64,000 nucleotides of DNA from Molanna angustata (GCA_963576475.1 OY754972.1:14925572-14989571); one strand, 5' to 3'. Shown: positions 34,085 through 45,724, numbered from the stretch's first letter. Made by a program: numbers and translations. Notes: generated by a model from the sequence alone, not told the origin.

Positions 34085-34245
34085 CCCATTCTGAATGAAG
34101 TGCCTTTTTTGGTGAAACGAGACTGGTGTGTGGGTATACATAGATGTGTTGTTCTACCTTTTATAAGGCAAGCACACCCGCACACCTTTTGCTGGTTACC
34201 CCACATTGTGGGATATGCCGTGATGGTATGAATGAATGAATATTT
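34085..34245 (+). repeat. Retroposon 3' end with (TGAA)n tail
   Basis: TGGTGAAACGAGACTGGTGTG, TATAAGGCAAGCACACCCGCACACC and GGATATGCCGTGATGGTATGAATGAATGAAT. It is the better-preserved relative of 32585-32728. Confidence 0.65.
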
Positions 34246-34379
34246 AGATATAATATTTTTATTACAGCGTTGCAATGCAACCCTCTTTAGCACATTGTTA
34301 TAGAGGTTCAGATGACATCCATCCTGAGGAAGATGCAGTCACTTAACTGTTCAAATGAAATCACTCATTTGTGGTCTTT

Positions 34380-34640
34380 ACTTCATAGATGGCAATAGTA
34401 ATAATGCATTTTTTTTCAAATTAATTGTTACACATTATTCAAATATATAGAACTTTAAATACAATTTCATTCATAAGGGAGCTCAATAAGAAGGCATAAT
34501 TGGTGAACGTTGCGCAAGCGCATAAAGTGTTAACGTAAACCAGCCGATGACAGGTCGTAAACCCTGTAGGTGCCTTGAGTTGCTGGTTCTTCTATAATAT
34601 CCCAACTTCGTCTCTATTGAGATATTAAAAGTTTGTCAGT
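34380..34640. mobile_element. MITE, rearranged second copy
   Basis: Reverse complement of most of 24461-24783 (GATGGCAATAGTAATAATG, AACGTTGCGCAAGCGCATAAAG, CCGATGACAGGTCGTAA, GGTGCCTTGAGTT). It ends with the same terminal arm, AACTTCGTCTCTATTGAGAT..GTTTGTCA. The other arm is missing. Confidence 0.75.
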
Positions 34641-35384
34641 AAAATATATGAAAATATAAGAAAATATACTATTCATCAATTGTGACGATCAATAATTGAT
34701 CATTGATATTTAATTTTTTTTTCACAGAACATCCTTGAATCATGCCTGCCATGTATGTACATTGTACATTCCCATTTTTTAAAAGAGATCAAACATTTTT
34801 TTATTAAAAAAATGTTAAAATATTTCTTTTGACACGGGTAACCATTTTCTCTTTAAAACCATACCGACTTAACCATAAGATATTATTATTAAAACAAACA
34901 GTGGAACTCTTCTACATTTTCTCGCAATATAATCGAGAAAACCAATTATTAATATGGGACTTCCATATTCAATGATGTACTTTTATTGCGGAGTACCTAC
35001 TTTATTTAAACGATGTAGGTATTATGTACCTACATCATACAAAATTACACAAGGGGTGGTATAAATAATGTTCAAAATGATTAATAGATTTTAACGAACA
35101 TATGTACGTTAAAATATTTTACAACAGGTTACATACCAACGTCATTAAAATATATTTTAATATATACATATCAAAATATTAATTTAAATTTAGAGAGGTA
35201 TTAATTAATAATCAGCGTACCATTAATAGGTACCTACCTGCTTTTCATTAATTTATTCTTATTTTTAAACGATGTTTTTTTTATATGATATGATATCTAT
35301 ATTTAATTATTTGATAAATATGAACAGGAATAATATTTGCAAAGACTTTTTACGAAATTAAATGTTGGTTTGTCATGGAAAAAC

Positions 35385-35550
35385 TAAAATTGTGTAAGTA
35401 TTTTATTAAAATGTATTTAGTAATTATTGTTAGTATTACCTCAGAACAGACATTGCCTAGTGAGGTAAGAATTCCATTATAATATTTATTTTTTTGTTAC
35501 ATTGAATTTATTGTACCCTATTATGGAAAAAAATAAATAAAAAAAATATA
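35385..35550 (+). repeat. LINE 3' UTR with hairpin and A-rich tail
   Basis: Contains TTACCTCA (35436-35443) pairing with TGAGGTAA (35461-35468) around a loop ending GCCTAG, then TTTATTGTACCCTATTATGG and an AAATAAATAAAAAAAATATA tail. Layout as in the LINE at 1400-2740. No coding part is recognised upstream. Second copy at 42526-42691. Confidence 0.65.
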
Positions 35551-35744
35551 TAACTGGAGCAACTTAGAGGTACTATGTCAAATATTAATTTCACACTCAC
35601 CCAAAACAAGTTGACACATTCTGGAGACTTACGACATTAATCGTCTCACAGATCCAGACTGAAAACACAATTAAAAACTGTGTCTCCACCGGGAATCGAA
35701 CCCGGGACCTTTAGTTACCTAACCAACTAAGCCACGAAGGCCGA
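35551..35744 (-). repeat. tRNA-derived SINE, copy 3 (best preserved)
   Basis: The minus strand starts TCGGCCTTCGTGGCTTAGTT, giving an A box TGGCTTAGTTGG and a B box GGTTCGATTCC about 30 bases later, both close to consensus. A 120 bp body follows (GGTGGAGACACAGTTTTTAA..., ending at AAATTAATATTTGACATAG). At about 190 bp this is the reference member for the six or so SINE copies here. Confidence 0.88.
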
Positions 35745-36331
35745 CTGTTGTAAGTTTTGTTTGTATTGTTGTTAGTTTTGATTATTTTGTTTATAAAACA
35801 TTATATTATATTTGTCAAGACTAGGAATAAAACCACTGAGTATTGGGTTGTAGAAACGTAATAAAATCAACGTATTATTTTGTACGCCTTTTTGTAAAGT
35901 CAAATTTATTTTATTGTGACAAGTGTTACTGATAGAATTTCCCCCGTATTGTGACTTTGACATTTGGCGAAATCATTTTTCTTCAAAAAAATATATACCT
36001 TTGGGTACAGTCAACGTTTTCTGCGACGTTTTATAAAGATGATGAAAGAAATGAAAACATACGCAAAAATTGGATTGTACAGAAGTATTTTTCCTCTGTT
36101 GCTTCGTTCAGGACATGGTTTGATTATGTGTACGTACAATGTACATAAAATTATATTTCAAAGAGGTTTTCATTTTGATCAGACATGAATATGAAAAACT
36201 TCCCTATGTGATTTCAACACGAAATTACTTTTTTTTTATTATTTCCACACGCTATAGAAATAAACGACTAATACTTAGTTCCTGTATATCCTGCCTCAGA
36301 ATATTCCATTTATTTTATTTATTTTATGTAG

Positions 36332-36534
36332 CTTATCGGGCAACTAACAGGTGCCATGTCAAATAATTATGTAACACGCACCCAATAACAAGTTGCCACA
36401 TTCTGGAGACTTACGATATTAATCGTCTCACAGATTCAGACTGAAAACAATTAAAAACTGTGTCTCCGCCGGAAAGGGAACTCGGCACTTTTGGCTTAGG
36501 AGTCAGATATACAACCAACTGAGCCACAAAGACC
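36332..36534 (-). repeat. tRNA-derived SINE, copy 4
   Basis: The A-box end GTGGCTCAGTTGGTTGTATA and body match copy 3. The B box is damaged (AGTTCCCTTTCCGGCGG). It extends left to CCCGATAAGC on the minus strand, giving the full 3' end of the family. Confidence 0.85.
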
Positions 36535-38365
36535 AATATTGAATATTAAAGAAAGCCATTGTTTCGGTTATCAGTTATCATTAAATAATCACTTTTTTCA
36601 TGTTTTCTAAAATAATAATATCCTTGCATATTATAGTATTTTAGACCTGGAGTAGGTTAGCGTTTGATAGGGTTCCACGTGAACTGATATGCGATGCACT
36701 TATAATGCAAAATGTTTCTGAATACTATATAAAACTTGAATACAATATAAACCTTCTTAAAGACAACGATTAAAAATAATAGGGGATTTCATATAGCGCC
36801 GTACTTAATGCTTAATACACTATAATGAATTATTTTGCCATATATGTAGGTATGTAAAACCTTTGAAAACATTTTATATTTTAACATAATGACAAACAAA
36901 CTAATAACTTTTAGTAGTGAGACCTGAATTATTGGCATTTGCAATAAATCCGATTTTATTCGCGACACTTTAAAACATTAAAAAAACAACTTGGCTACAA
37001 TGGCGATTCTTAATTTTGAATCTTATTAAAAAAATATGAAATAAATTAATTAACTTATAGAAAATGCCGTTTAAAACGTGTTTTTTTCAATTATTTATCA
37101 TTTATAGTGAAAAAGAACCTGCAAATGTTAATTTTTTCATAATTTTTTATATTTTTTTTACAGAAAATAAAATTGTTTTCTTCAAAGTGTCACCCTTTTA
37201 GTGAAAAATAACACCGCTTTTCATAAAAATAACTACTTTTCGCTTTTACATAAAATAACGCGAATAATATCATCCCTTTTATACGAAAATTGCACCCCTT
37301 TTTGAAAAAAAACTAATGCGAATTTTTAAAGTCTCTACTTATAAGTTGTTATTGATTAGCTTCAGGATTCACTGTTATACATTTTTAAGCCACGAAAATC
37401 AATCAATCGTACAGCTTCATGAAATTTTCATTTCATCAGCGAGTAAAGATGGTGTTTATATTAAAGGTATTAATGATTCAATAATTTTATAGCGTTAGAT
37501 GGAATTGTTATTAAAATATCCTGCGCTCTTTGTGGGCGGATCTCTAAGAATCTTTGGATGGAAAATATTATCTTAGTGGTGTATTTGAAAGTAGGTAACC
37601 ACAAATACGTTGGTAGATAAAATACCAAATTGTATCGGAAAATGTTTACGAAAAACATGTTTATAATATTGCTTTCTCTTTGGTTTTATCTAACAAAAGC
37701 GTTAATAAATATTGTGAAGCAACAACACATGGACCAGAACGAAATTCGATTTACAAAATTTATTTGCAAAATTGTAAGAATGGAAACACCATCTGGTGGT
37801 AAGATATTATTTTGTTCACATTTAGGTATACAGAGATAGAAAGGAATGAATATATTTACATTGCTAATGATACAGAAACTCAAAACACGCTTGAACCAAT
37901 AAATAATTATACAGAGTTTCAATAATTTATCTGAACATGAATTTATTTAGCGTTATTAGGGAATGAGAGCACTAGAAATCCATATACCTACGTATAAATT
38001 GTCTATGTTTGAGAAATGACTTTAGCGTTAAATAAACACACTTATACTATTAGTAGAAATATGTAAATAGTACATAGGTACCCCTTGTCCCAAATGGGAA
38101 AAACAGAGAGAATCACATGCCACAGTTTTCTATCTTGGTACCAATCCACCGACTCATTTGCATCATCGGATTTACTCTCAACACTCAATTTCAATCTCAA
38201 TATTGAATTGAAGCTACGATCCTTACTTTGTAATGAAGCATAATGTGGTAGATGGGTATGTTATAGTCTTAATATTAATTATAATGTACGCCTATTATGT
38301 AGAATCAGGCACCGGGTAGGTAGGTTGGTTGTATGCGTAGATTTTGAATGGAATTATAACCTTAT

Positions 38366-38886
38366 TTCGAGAGAAGGGCCCCATGTCCGTCTATTGTTCA
38401 TGCTTCCTTATATCAGGATATCTTTCACTTGGTCGAGCCATCCCTTTTTAAGATGATCTTGGTCTCTTGTTCCATTACTAATCGTGTTTTAGTATTGGAT
38501 ACATATCACTAATTATTTTACTATTATCATAAATTAATTATTTTCGTAATAATAAATTTATGATAATATTTACATAAAAAGTTTGAACAATCGACGAGCA
38601 TGTATGAGACGATGCATGGATGTAAAGGAAGCCAGAAATGTGTGCAAAAATAGAGAAGTATGGCGCTCGATTCTCTCTGTCCCGTACCCCGTAAGGGACA
38701 TGGCGTGATGGTATGTATGTATGTATTATTTTCGTGCGGCCATACCATATCAACGGGTTTGCTTTCATTCTATTAATTGACGAAGTTCAGTTCTTTATCT
38801 TAAATATTTTTCTCAGCGATCTAATTTCAGCTGCATTTAGGTGTTAAGTGTTTTCTGTCATTTCCAATACCCATGTCTTAATACTT
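38366..38886 (-). pseudogene. RTE fragment, duplicate of 29405-29925
   Basis: Same nested arrangement; one substitution (GTATAGG to GTAAAGG near 38624) lies in the inserted plus-strand RTE end. Confidence 0.72.
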
Positions 38887-39877
38887 AAAACTAATTCAAT
38901 TCGGTATTTTTTTGTACTCGATATACCTACATGTACAATATTGTACCGTATAATCACGGGGTTTACGGAGAGTTATTAAAACGATTGATTTTGCGAGTTT
39001 TACAACATTCTGTTATTGTAGCTTTGTATTGATTAGTTTATACCTACCCTTATCTTGATGTATTATATAACACATATACATATCGATTTTAAACATTAAT
39101 ATTTATCTGAAGTAAACGTGTTAGTTGTACGTTGGTACATGATTTTAGTCGGTACATTGATTTTACTATTATGAATAGTTTGTGCGATACAAAGTCAAAT
39201 CGATCACGTATCAATTTAAACTTCGACGGAAAGCGTTTAATTAACGAAAGTGTAGGTATTTCTCTAACACCGTTATCATAAATACCTATTCCCTCTATAT
39301 ATACAGGATGTCCAAAAAAAATGCACACGTTCATATACATTTTTTTAAATAGAAAGATCAGGACAGAGAACCCAATGCTGAAAAGGCACGGAGAGAAGAA
39401 AAAGATAATATAGGTTTGTTATTTTAATTTTGTATTGATTTTCGAATAGGTATCTAACAGGTACTATGTCAAGTATTAATTTTACTATGGTACTTTGTCA
39501 AATATTTATTTTTAATGTTCACCTACATAGTTGGACTCCAATGAGACAATATAAAAATAATACCGAATTTTAAAGTGATAAAAAGAATATGCAACAATTA
39601 ATGACAATTTCATACTAAACGTTGATATTAATATTTTTTTATGATTAAATGTGGATAAAGGTTAAGATGAGATAATGATCGAGGATATATTTTTTTAGGA
39701 ATAAGCCAAGGTTAGAACGTATTTAGAACGTATCATGAGTAGCCGCCCTGTTCATAGTATAATGAAGTATACTCTTGGAGCATTTTGTCGGTGGCAGCAT
39801 AATATTCCAACATTCCCATGTTGTAATATAAATTGCACTATTGCATTATTGTTATTCTGTACTGTTTATGTAAAGTA

Positions 39878-40064
39878 AAAGTAATAAATAAAAAATACAA
39901 CACCCACCCAACAACAGGTTGCCACATCCTGCAGACTTATGGTTTTTACCGTCTCAGGAATTCAGGCTGAAAACACAATTGAAAACTTTGTCTCCATCGG
40001 GAATTGAATTCGGGAACTTGAGCTCAGCAGTCAGTTATCTTCCTAACTGAGCCTCATAGGTCGA
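39878..40064 (-). repeat. SINE, duplicate of copy 1
   Basis: Same sequence as 30917-31103 inside the segmental duplication. Confidence 0.78.
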
Positions 40065-40066
40065 CA

Positions 40067-40202
40067 ATTATTTCATATATTACACAAAAAAAGAAAAAAA
40101 ACACACAAGAGATGCACATAAATAAACAAGTCAAGATCTCAAAAAGACAATGCGCAATACTCAGCTATCTTGCGGGAGGACAAACTTCCAGTAGCTGATT
40201 TT
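40067..40202 (-). repeat. LINE 3' UTR fragment, duplicate
   Basis: Copy of 31105-31240 with small changes (CAAAAGGAC to CAAAAAGAC, CTTGTGGG to CTTGCGGG); the second lies in the hairpin loop. Confidence 0.65.
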
Positions 40203-40646
40203 TTAAAATTATTTTTATTTCTAAAAATAATGAATATGTCCTTGTAACAATTATATGTAAATACATCTTCATACATTCCCTAAATTAAGCATTAATTCTA
40301 TAGGTGAACTAAATCGGTCGTGGCAGAATTCGAACTCGTAGCCGCTATATTACTTGAGTTCGCTGTAGAAAATGTCAAGCCGAGTATGAGGACTGTCATT
40401 TTCATCAAGGAGCACAACTCTTCAACCCTCGTGATGTCAGAGCATGAAAATCTGCCAAACATATTGGGCAAGGTGATATCTTCTAATGTCCACTTACGTT
40501 CATGATTTTTTTTAGGATTCATAATAAAATATCAGGTTTATCTGTTAAAAATGGCATCAGTCGATCCATTGAATACAGAAATGAGTCGAGAACGCAGCGA
40601 ATGAAATGATTAGCCAAGATTGCAATTCCATTGATTCGTGCTATCA

Positions 40647-40821
40647 GGGGGGCAAGTTTGGTCCGATCGGCGAAATCAAAACCCTAGTGATTACCCATAT
40701 CATGGATATAATTTTCATATGGAGTTCTATGACATCTAAAGATATTAAAGAACTCCATACAATAATTATATCCATGATCACGAGGGTTTTGATTTCGCCG
40801 ATTTAACCAGACTTGCCCCCC
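40647..40821. mobile_element. Palindromic MITE, duplicate of 31685-31859
   Basis: Identical by eye except AAGTCTGG to AAGTTTGG in the left arm, which introduces one mismatch into the terminal pairing. Confidence 0.88.
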
Positions 40822-41546
40822 AGGATTGTTTCGATATAAAAAAGAATTAGTTTGAAATTTGCGCTGACTGTAAATAATTGTATCTATCTTTTATACTAAT
40901 TTGTAGTATCTACATCAACATGTAGGTATACTGTATACTACCATACCATTATCATCACGGCTTAATTTCACAATGTGGTGTAATCAACGGCAGGTGTCTA
41001 GGTGTGCATCACATTATAAAAGGAAGCACGTCATATTTATGTATCCCCACATCAGCTTTGTCACTCCTTAAAAGGCACTACATTCATAATGGTTGAACTA
41101 TGTGAGATCCGTGGTTTACCTCATTGGTGAACTAAGTGAGATGCTAATTTGCCTCTAATATATTTGATTACTCGGCTCATACGAGACACCCGATGAGGCA
41201 GAATGTGTACACACAGTAAATATATACTATATATAGGTTACTAATGTATTATTTTAAATCATGCGAATAGTATAATATATAATTTTAGGAAACCCCCTGT
41301 ATATCGTTTCACGCCAGTATCAATATTCATTTTATATTGAAATTAATAGATAGGTCGGTGACGGAGCGATAAGTGAGATAGACTAACAATTCATTTGATT
41401 CGGATTTGAATTCAGCCTCTTCAGATTTATTTTACTTTTATCTTCTTCCTCTTCTTTTCTTGCATTTCACGCTTCTGTCACCTACCCTCCTTAATTGTTT
41501 CAACGACATATTCATATTAAAAAAATAACTTTGCTTCCGTTAACGA

Positions 41547-41690
41547 TGAGGTTACAGTACATCTTTTTAGGAGGGATGAGACTGATGCATATCGTGCTTC
41601 CGTGCCTTTACAAGGCAATGCACACCCGCAAACCTGTCGCTGGTTATCATAAATAATGGAATATGCCGTGATGGTATTTATTTATTTAAT
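41547..41690 (+). repeat. Retroposon 3' end, duplicate of 32585-32728
   Basis: Same sequence with GATGTATATC to GATGCATATC and CTGGCTATC to CTGGTTATC. Confidence 0.6.
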
Positions 41691-41694
41691 ATTG

Positions 41695-41881
41695 ATTCTC
41701 GGGCAACTAATAGCTACTATGTCAAATATTAATTTAACATGCATCCAATAACAAGTTACCACATTCTGAAGACTTACGGTATTAATCGTCTCACAGATCC
41801 AGACTGAAAACACAATTGAAAACTGTGTCTCCACCGGGAATCAGCAGTCAGATATCGAACCAACTGAGCCACCGACAGTGG
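41695..41881 (-). repeat. SINE, duplicate of copy 2
   Basis: Carries the same B-box deletion as 32733-32919. Confidence 0.8.
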
Positions 41882-42525
41882 TATGAATGAATGCCGTGAT
41901 GTTATGAGTAATAGTAATTGTCGCTTTAATAAACATTATATAACCGAACACAGCATTTTCCATAACGTTCCACTATAGGTTCCGACCTTCATATCCACAG
42001 TGAAATATTTGGATAGTTAGGTTAGGTTATATGTATATAGGCTTGTCGGGATAAATGAAAGACTACAATATATGTAGGAACAACATCAATATGACGAGGC
42101 GATAGGCTGGTCACGACCATGATGATGAGATAATAAAATAATATAGAAATTTCATTTATGAGGTTAGTTTAAAACATTTCAGAATTTATAGAAAAAAATA
42201 CTACTAAAATTTTAACTTTTTACGTTTTATTTTCAACCAATGTTAAAAAATAAATTTTCTTTCGAGTAAACACATACGCACAAAACGAATTCCAAGTGAA
42301 TGTACGTAAAGATATGTATTATAGACATCCATGATTTATTCAAGGATTGAACCAGAATTGTAATCCCATATAAATCTATTCAATATTCAAACAATAGGCC
42401 GATAAATTACCCTTCAAACTCAGAAGCGATATTGCAATTATGGAATCATGTAGGCGTTATGTTTCATCCACTCAAAATGGTTTTGATATTGTTAGAAATT
42501 AAATGTTGGTTTGTCATGGAAAAAC

Positions 42526-42691
42526 TAAAATTGTGTAAGTATTTTATTAAAATGTATTTAGTAATTATTGTTAGTATTACCTCAGAACAGACATTGCCTA
42601 GTGAGGTAAGAATTCCATTATAATATTTATTTTTTTGTTACATTGAATTTATTGTACCCTATTATGGAAAAAAATAAATAAAAAAAATATA
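42526..42691 (+). repeat. LINE 3' UTR with hairpin, duplicate
   Basis: Copy of 35385-35550, lying 28 bp to the right of the microhomology join; hairpin at 42577-42609. Confidence 0.65.
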
Positions 42692-42885
42692 TAACTGGAG
42701 CAACTTAGAGGTACTATGTCAAATATTAATTTCACACTCACCCAAAACAAGTTGACACATTCTGGAGACTTACGACATTAATCGTCTCACAGATCCAGAC
42801 TGAAAACACAATTAAAAACTGTGTCTCCACCGGGAATCGAACCCGGGACCTTTAGTTACCTAACCAACTAAGCCACGAAGGCCGA
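42692..42885 (-). repeat. SINE, duplicate of copy 3
   Basis: Appears identical to 35551-35744, with both Pol III boxes kept. Confidence 0.88.
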
Positions 42886-43472
42886 CTGTTGTAAGTTTTG
42901 TTTGTATTGTTGTTAGTTTTGATTATTTTGTTTATAAAACATTATATTATATTTGTCAAGACTAGGAATAAAACCACTGAGTATTGGGTTGTAGAAACGT
43001 AATAAAATCAACGTATTATTTTGTACGCCTTTTTGTAAAGTCAAATTTATTTTATTGTGACAAGTGTTACTGATAGAATTTCCCCCGTATTGTGACTTTG
43101 ACATTTGGCGAAATCATTTTTCTTCAAAAAAATATATACCTTTGGGTACAGTCAACGTTTTCTGCGACGTTTTATAAAGATGATGAAAGAAATGAAAACA
43201 TACGCAAAAATTGGATTGTACAGAAGTATTTTTCCTCTGTTGCTTCGTTCAGGACATGGTTTGATTATGTGTACGTACAATGTACATAAAATTATATTTC
43301 AAAGAGGTTTTCATTTTGATCAGACATGAATATGAAAAACTTCCCTATGTGATTTCAACACGAAATTACTTTTTTTTTATTATTTCCACACGCTATAGAA
43401 ATAAACGACTAATACTTAGTTCCTGTATATCCTGCCTCAGAATATTCCATTTATTTTATTTATTTTATGTAG

Positions 43473-43675
43473 CTTATCGGGCAACTAACAGGTGCCATGT
43501 CAAATAATTATGTAACACGCACCCAATAACAAGTTGCCACATTCTGGAGACTTACGATATTAATCGTCTCACAGATTCAGACTGAAAACAATTAAAAACT
43601 GTGTCTCCGCCGGAAAGGGAACTCGGCACTTTTGGCTTAGGAGTCAGATATACAACCAACTGAGCCACAAAGACC
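43473..43675 (-). repeat. SINE, duplicate of copy 4
   Basis: Appears identical to 36332-36534. Confidence 0.85.
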
Positions 43676-43954
43676 AATATTGAATATTAAAGAAAGCCAT
43701 TGTTTCGGTTATCAGTTATCATTAAATAATCACTTTTTTCATGTTTTCTAAAATAATAATATCCTTGCATATTATAGTATTTTAGACCTGGAGTAGGTTA
43801 GCGTTTGATAGGGTTCCACGTGAACTGATATGCGATGCACTTATAATGCAAAATGTTTCTGAATACTATATAAAACTTGAATACAATATAAACCTTCTTA
43901 AAGACAACGATTAAAAATAATAGGGGATTTCATATAGCGCCGTTTATTGATTCA

Positions 43955-44330
43955 AGATCATTCCAAAGGCGCTGATAGTTTAGTAACGTGCTGCTCTACA
44001 AAGCCCTTTTTTGTCCTTAAGTGAAAGTGTAATAGTTGATTTGAGCACTGTGGACAACTGGAGGCAGCGCATTCCAATTCACACCGCTCACACACCAAAG
44101 CATCTGTTTTAACTCTGTCAAACTCCTTTAGGGAGTCGAGCCTGAGTGTGAGATGCCTCCCATGAAGCTGTTTTCTCTCACACAGATCTTGAATGTATTG
44201 TGGTGCTAGATTATTTAAATCATTAAACACCGTCAAAATAATTTTTCCATCAATTTGGTCTAGAACCTTCAACCAGAGTAATATACGTACTACGTACTCA
44301 TATATCAGTGAAAGATATGCATACATATAT
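43955..44330 (-). pseudogene. CR1/L2-like LINE C-terminal relic
   Basis: The minus frame begins VLDQIDGKIILTVFNDLNNLAPQYIQDLCERKQLHGRHLTLR, resembling the (L/F)xxLxxLAPxYLxDL region near the end of CR1/L2/jockey-type polymerases. Farther on, a second frame gives WNALPPVVHSAQINYYTFT and a stop, equivalent to the WNSLPxxVxxAxSxxxFK ending. A frameshift lies between them. The Cys-rich reading (CERCELECAASSCPQC) in the first frame is therefore an out-of-frame artefact, not a zinc finger. Confidence 0.6.
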
Positions 44331-44404
44331 TTTTACAAGAGTTAGAAGCGCATCTGTTTAAGTCCGTTACTGTTTAATTTAGTGATGGACTACATAACAG
44401 CGGA

Positions 44405-45175
44405 TATATAAAGGCTGGATCCATGGTATATGCTGTATGTTGATGATGATGTGGTGCTGATGGATAAGAGACTCCACGGTTTGATGTGTGCCCTGAGTAG
44501 GTGGCAAGAGGCATTGGAAACAAATGGGTTACGAATCAGCAAATCAAAGACAGAATATGTACATGCCATCTTACTTTTCTGGACAGCGACCATTTTAGCC
44601 ACACGTGAGCATATTCACAACGAACCAGTCGAAAGGCTGGAATCAACGATCACATTAAGTTTGGCTGGATTAAATAGAGGTCTATCTCTTGTGTATTGTG
44701 TGACAAGAAAATACAAAAAAAAGGGTCACGTATATAAAAATGGTGGTCAGACCAACAATGACCAACTCATCTGAGTGCTTGGCACTAAAGAACAACCATG
44801 TCCAGACTCTTCATTACAGCGAGATGAGAATCCTCAGATGGGCTGGAGGTGTTACAACGTTGGACAAGGTGGAAAACGTGCATATCCGTGACAGCTTCAA
44901 AGTCACACGCCAATCAGCGAAAAACCTTGATATGGTATGGACACATTATGAGACTGCCACAGGATAAAATAATAAAAAGAACGATGGACAATGGACATAG
45001 AGGTGGGGCCCAGAAGACCAGGTAGACCATTGACTTTCCTCCATGTCCTCAATAATCAGAGATTTCATGGAGGCAAGGCTTCGTTCGCAAGACAGAATGT
45101 CTTGGAGGATAAAGATAAGAAGAACCGACTCCTAGTTAATAAGACAAAGGCTAGGGCAAAGAAGAATAATAATTA
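44405..45175 (+). pseudogene. RTE (BovB-like) retrotransposon relic
   Basis: From about 44410 the frame gives DPWYMLYVDDDVVLMDKRLHGLMCALSRWQEALETNGLRISKSKTEY, the RT catalytic box region (usually YADDVVL; here Ala is Val and there is an extra Asp). A frameshift near 44740 leads to VRPTMTNSSECLALKNNHVQTLHYSEMRILRWAGGVTTLDKV..HIRDSFKV, the post-RT region, and then to decayed C-terminal sequence with several stops and a GAAGAATAATAAT-type tail at about 45160-45175. About 170 codons between the RT and post-RT blocks are partly missing. Confidence 0.82.
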
Positions 45176-45605
45176 TATACTTCAATTTTGTCTTGGCATT
45201 GAAAAATAAAAAAATACGGGTAGGCACTAAGTTATGTAACCACCAACCAATGTGGTAGGGTGTATGGCTATGTAAAGGATTGCATTAGATAGGAAATATT
45301 CAGTATTATAATATGAAGTACCATATAGAGGGGATGTATCGCTAGGTATAATTAAATGCGAGCTGGTAGCGTTTAATAGGCAATTATTGTCGCTAACCTA
45401 AAATAATTTTGCATGTTAATTGTTAAATAACTTGTATTTGCCTGTACATATTGAATTATTAACAAAGTACGGGAGTATTTATTCAATATATTATAAATGT
45501 GCTTTCCATTTAATGATAATAACCAACTAACACTTCGTAAAGTGGTGAGTTGATTCGCAAATGACAATTTGTTCTAAGTAGTAATATTTTATTTGTATTG
45601 ATTCT
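45176..45605. other. AT-rich spacer
   Basis: Nothing recognised. Confidence 0.4.
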
Positions 45606-45724
45606 GAAGGAACACATAGGCACTATATTAAATATTAATTTGTGACGTACCGAACAACTAGTTGCCACATTTGGACGATGTTTATTGTCCCACAGATTCA
45701 GAAGGAAAACACAATTAAAACAAG
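45606..45724 (-). repeat. tRNA-derived SINE, 5'-truncated
   Basis: Body and 3' end only: CACTATATTAAATATTAATT, AACAACTAGTTGCCACATT, CACAGATTCAGAAGGAAAAC. The A and B boxes are missing. Confidence 0.72.

Larger units (their letters stand above)
33536..35356. other. 1,821 bp segment absent from duplication copy B
   Basis: In copy B the flanks join directly. GAA is present once at the join (42495-42497) and at both edges here (33533-33535 and 35354-35356), a 3 base microhomology. The ends have no inverted repeats, so a deletion in copy B fits better than an insertion in copy A. It contains two repeats (34085-34245 and 34380-34640) and no gene I can support; the 104-codon minus frame at 33771-34085 has no known motif. 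Confidence 0.85.
27844..36802. repeat. Segmental duplication, copy A (8,959 bp)
   Basis: 27844-33535 reappears at 36801-42497 and 35357-36802 at 42498-43943. By eye I counted about 15 substitutions, one 4 base indel (CCTA at about 37987) and homopolymer changes in the first 5.7 kb; the last 1,446 bp look identical. The two copies abut directly with a 2 base overlap (GT). It contains the RTE, SINE, MITE and LINE fragments listed separately. Confidence 0.95.
36803..43943. repeat. Segmental duplication, copy B (7,141 bp)
   Basis: A second copy of 27844-36802 minus 33536-35356. The start shares GT with the end of copy A; the right edge at 43943 (GCGCCGT) then diverges from copy A into the LINE relic at 43955. 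Divergence is about 0.3 % in the first part by eye. It could be a true recent tandem duplication or two haplotypes wrongly placed in a row by an assembler. Confidence 0.95.

Noticed and set aside
33536..35356. Transposon insertion in copy A with 3 bp target-site duplication GAA
   Set aside because: There are no terminal inverted repeats and no retroposon tail at the edges; it contains unrelated partial repeats, so a microhomology deletion in copy B is simpler.
43958..44326. Cys-rich protein with a possible zinc-binding motif (CERCELECAASSCPQC)
   Set aside because: The neighbouring frame over the same bases encodes the standard WNALPPVV ending of a LINE polymerase, so the cysteines arise from an out-of-frame reading.
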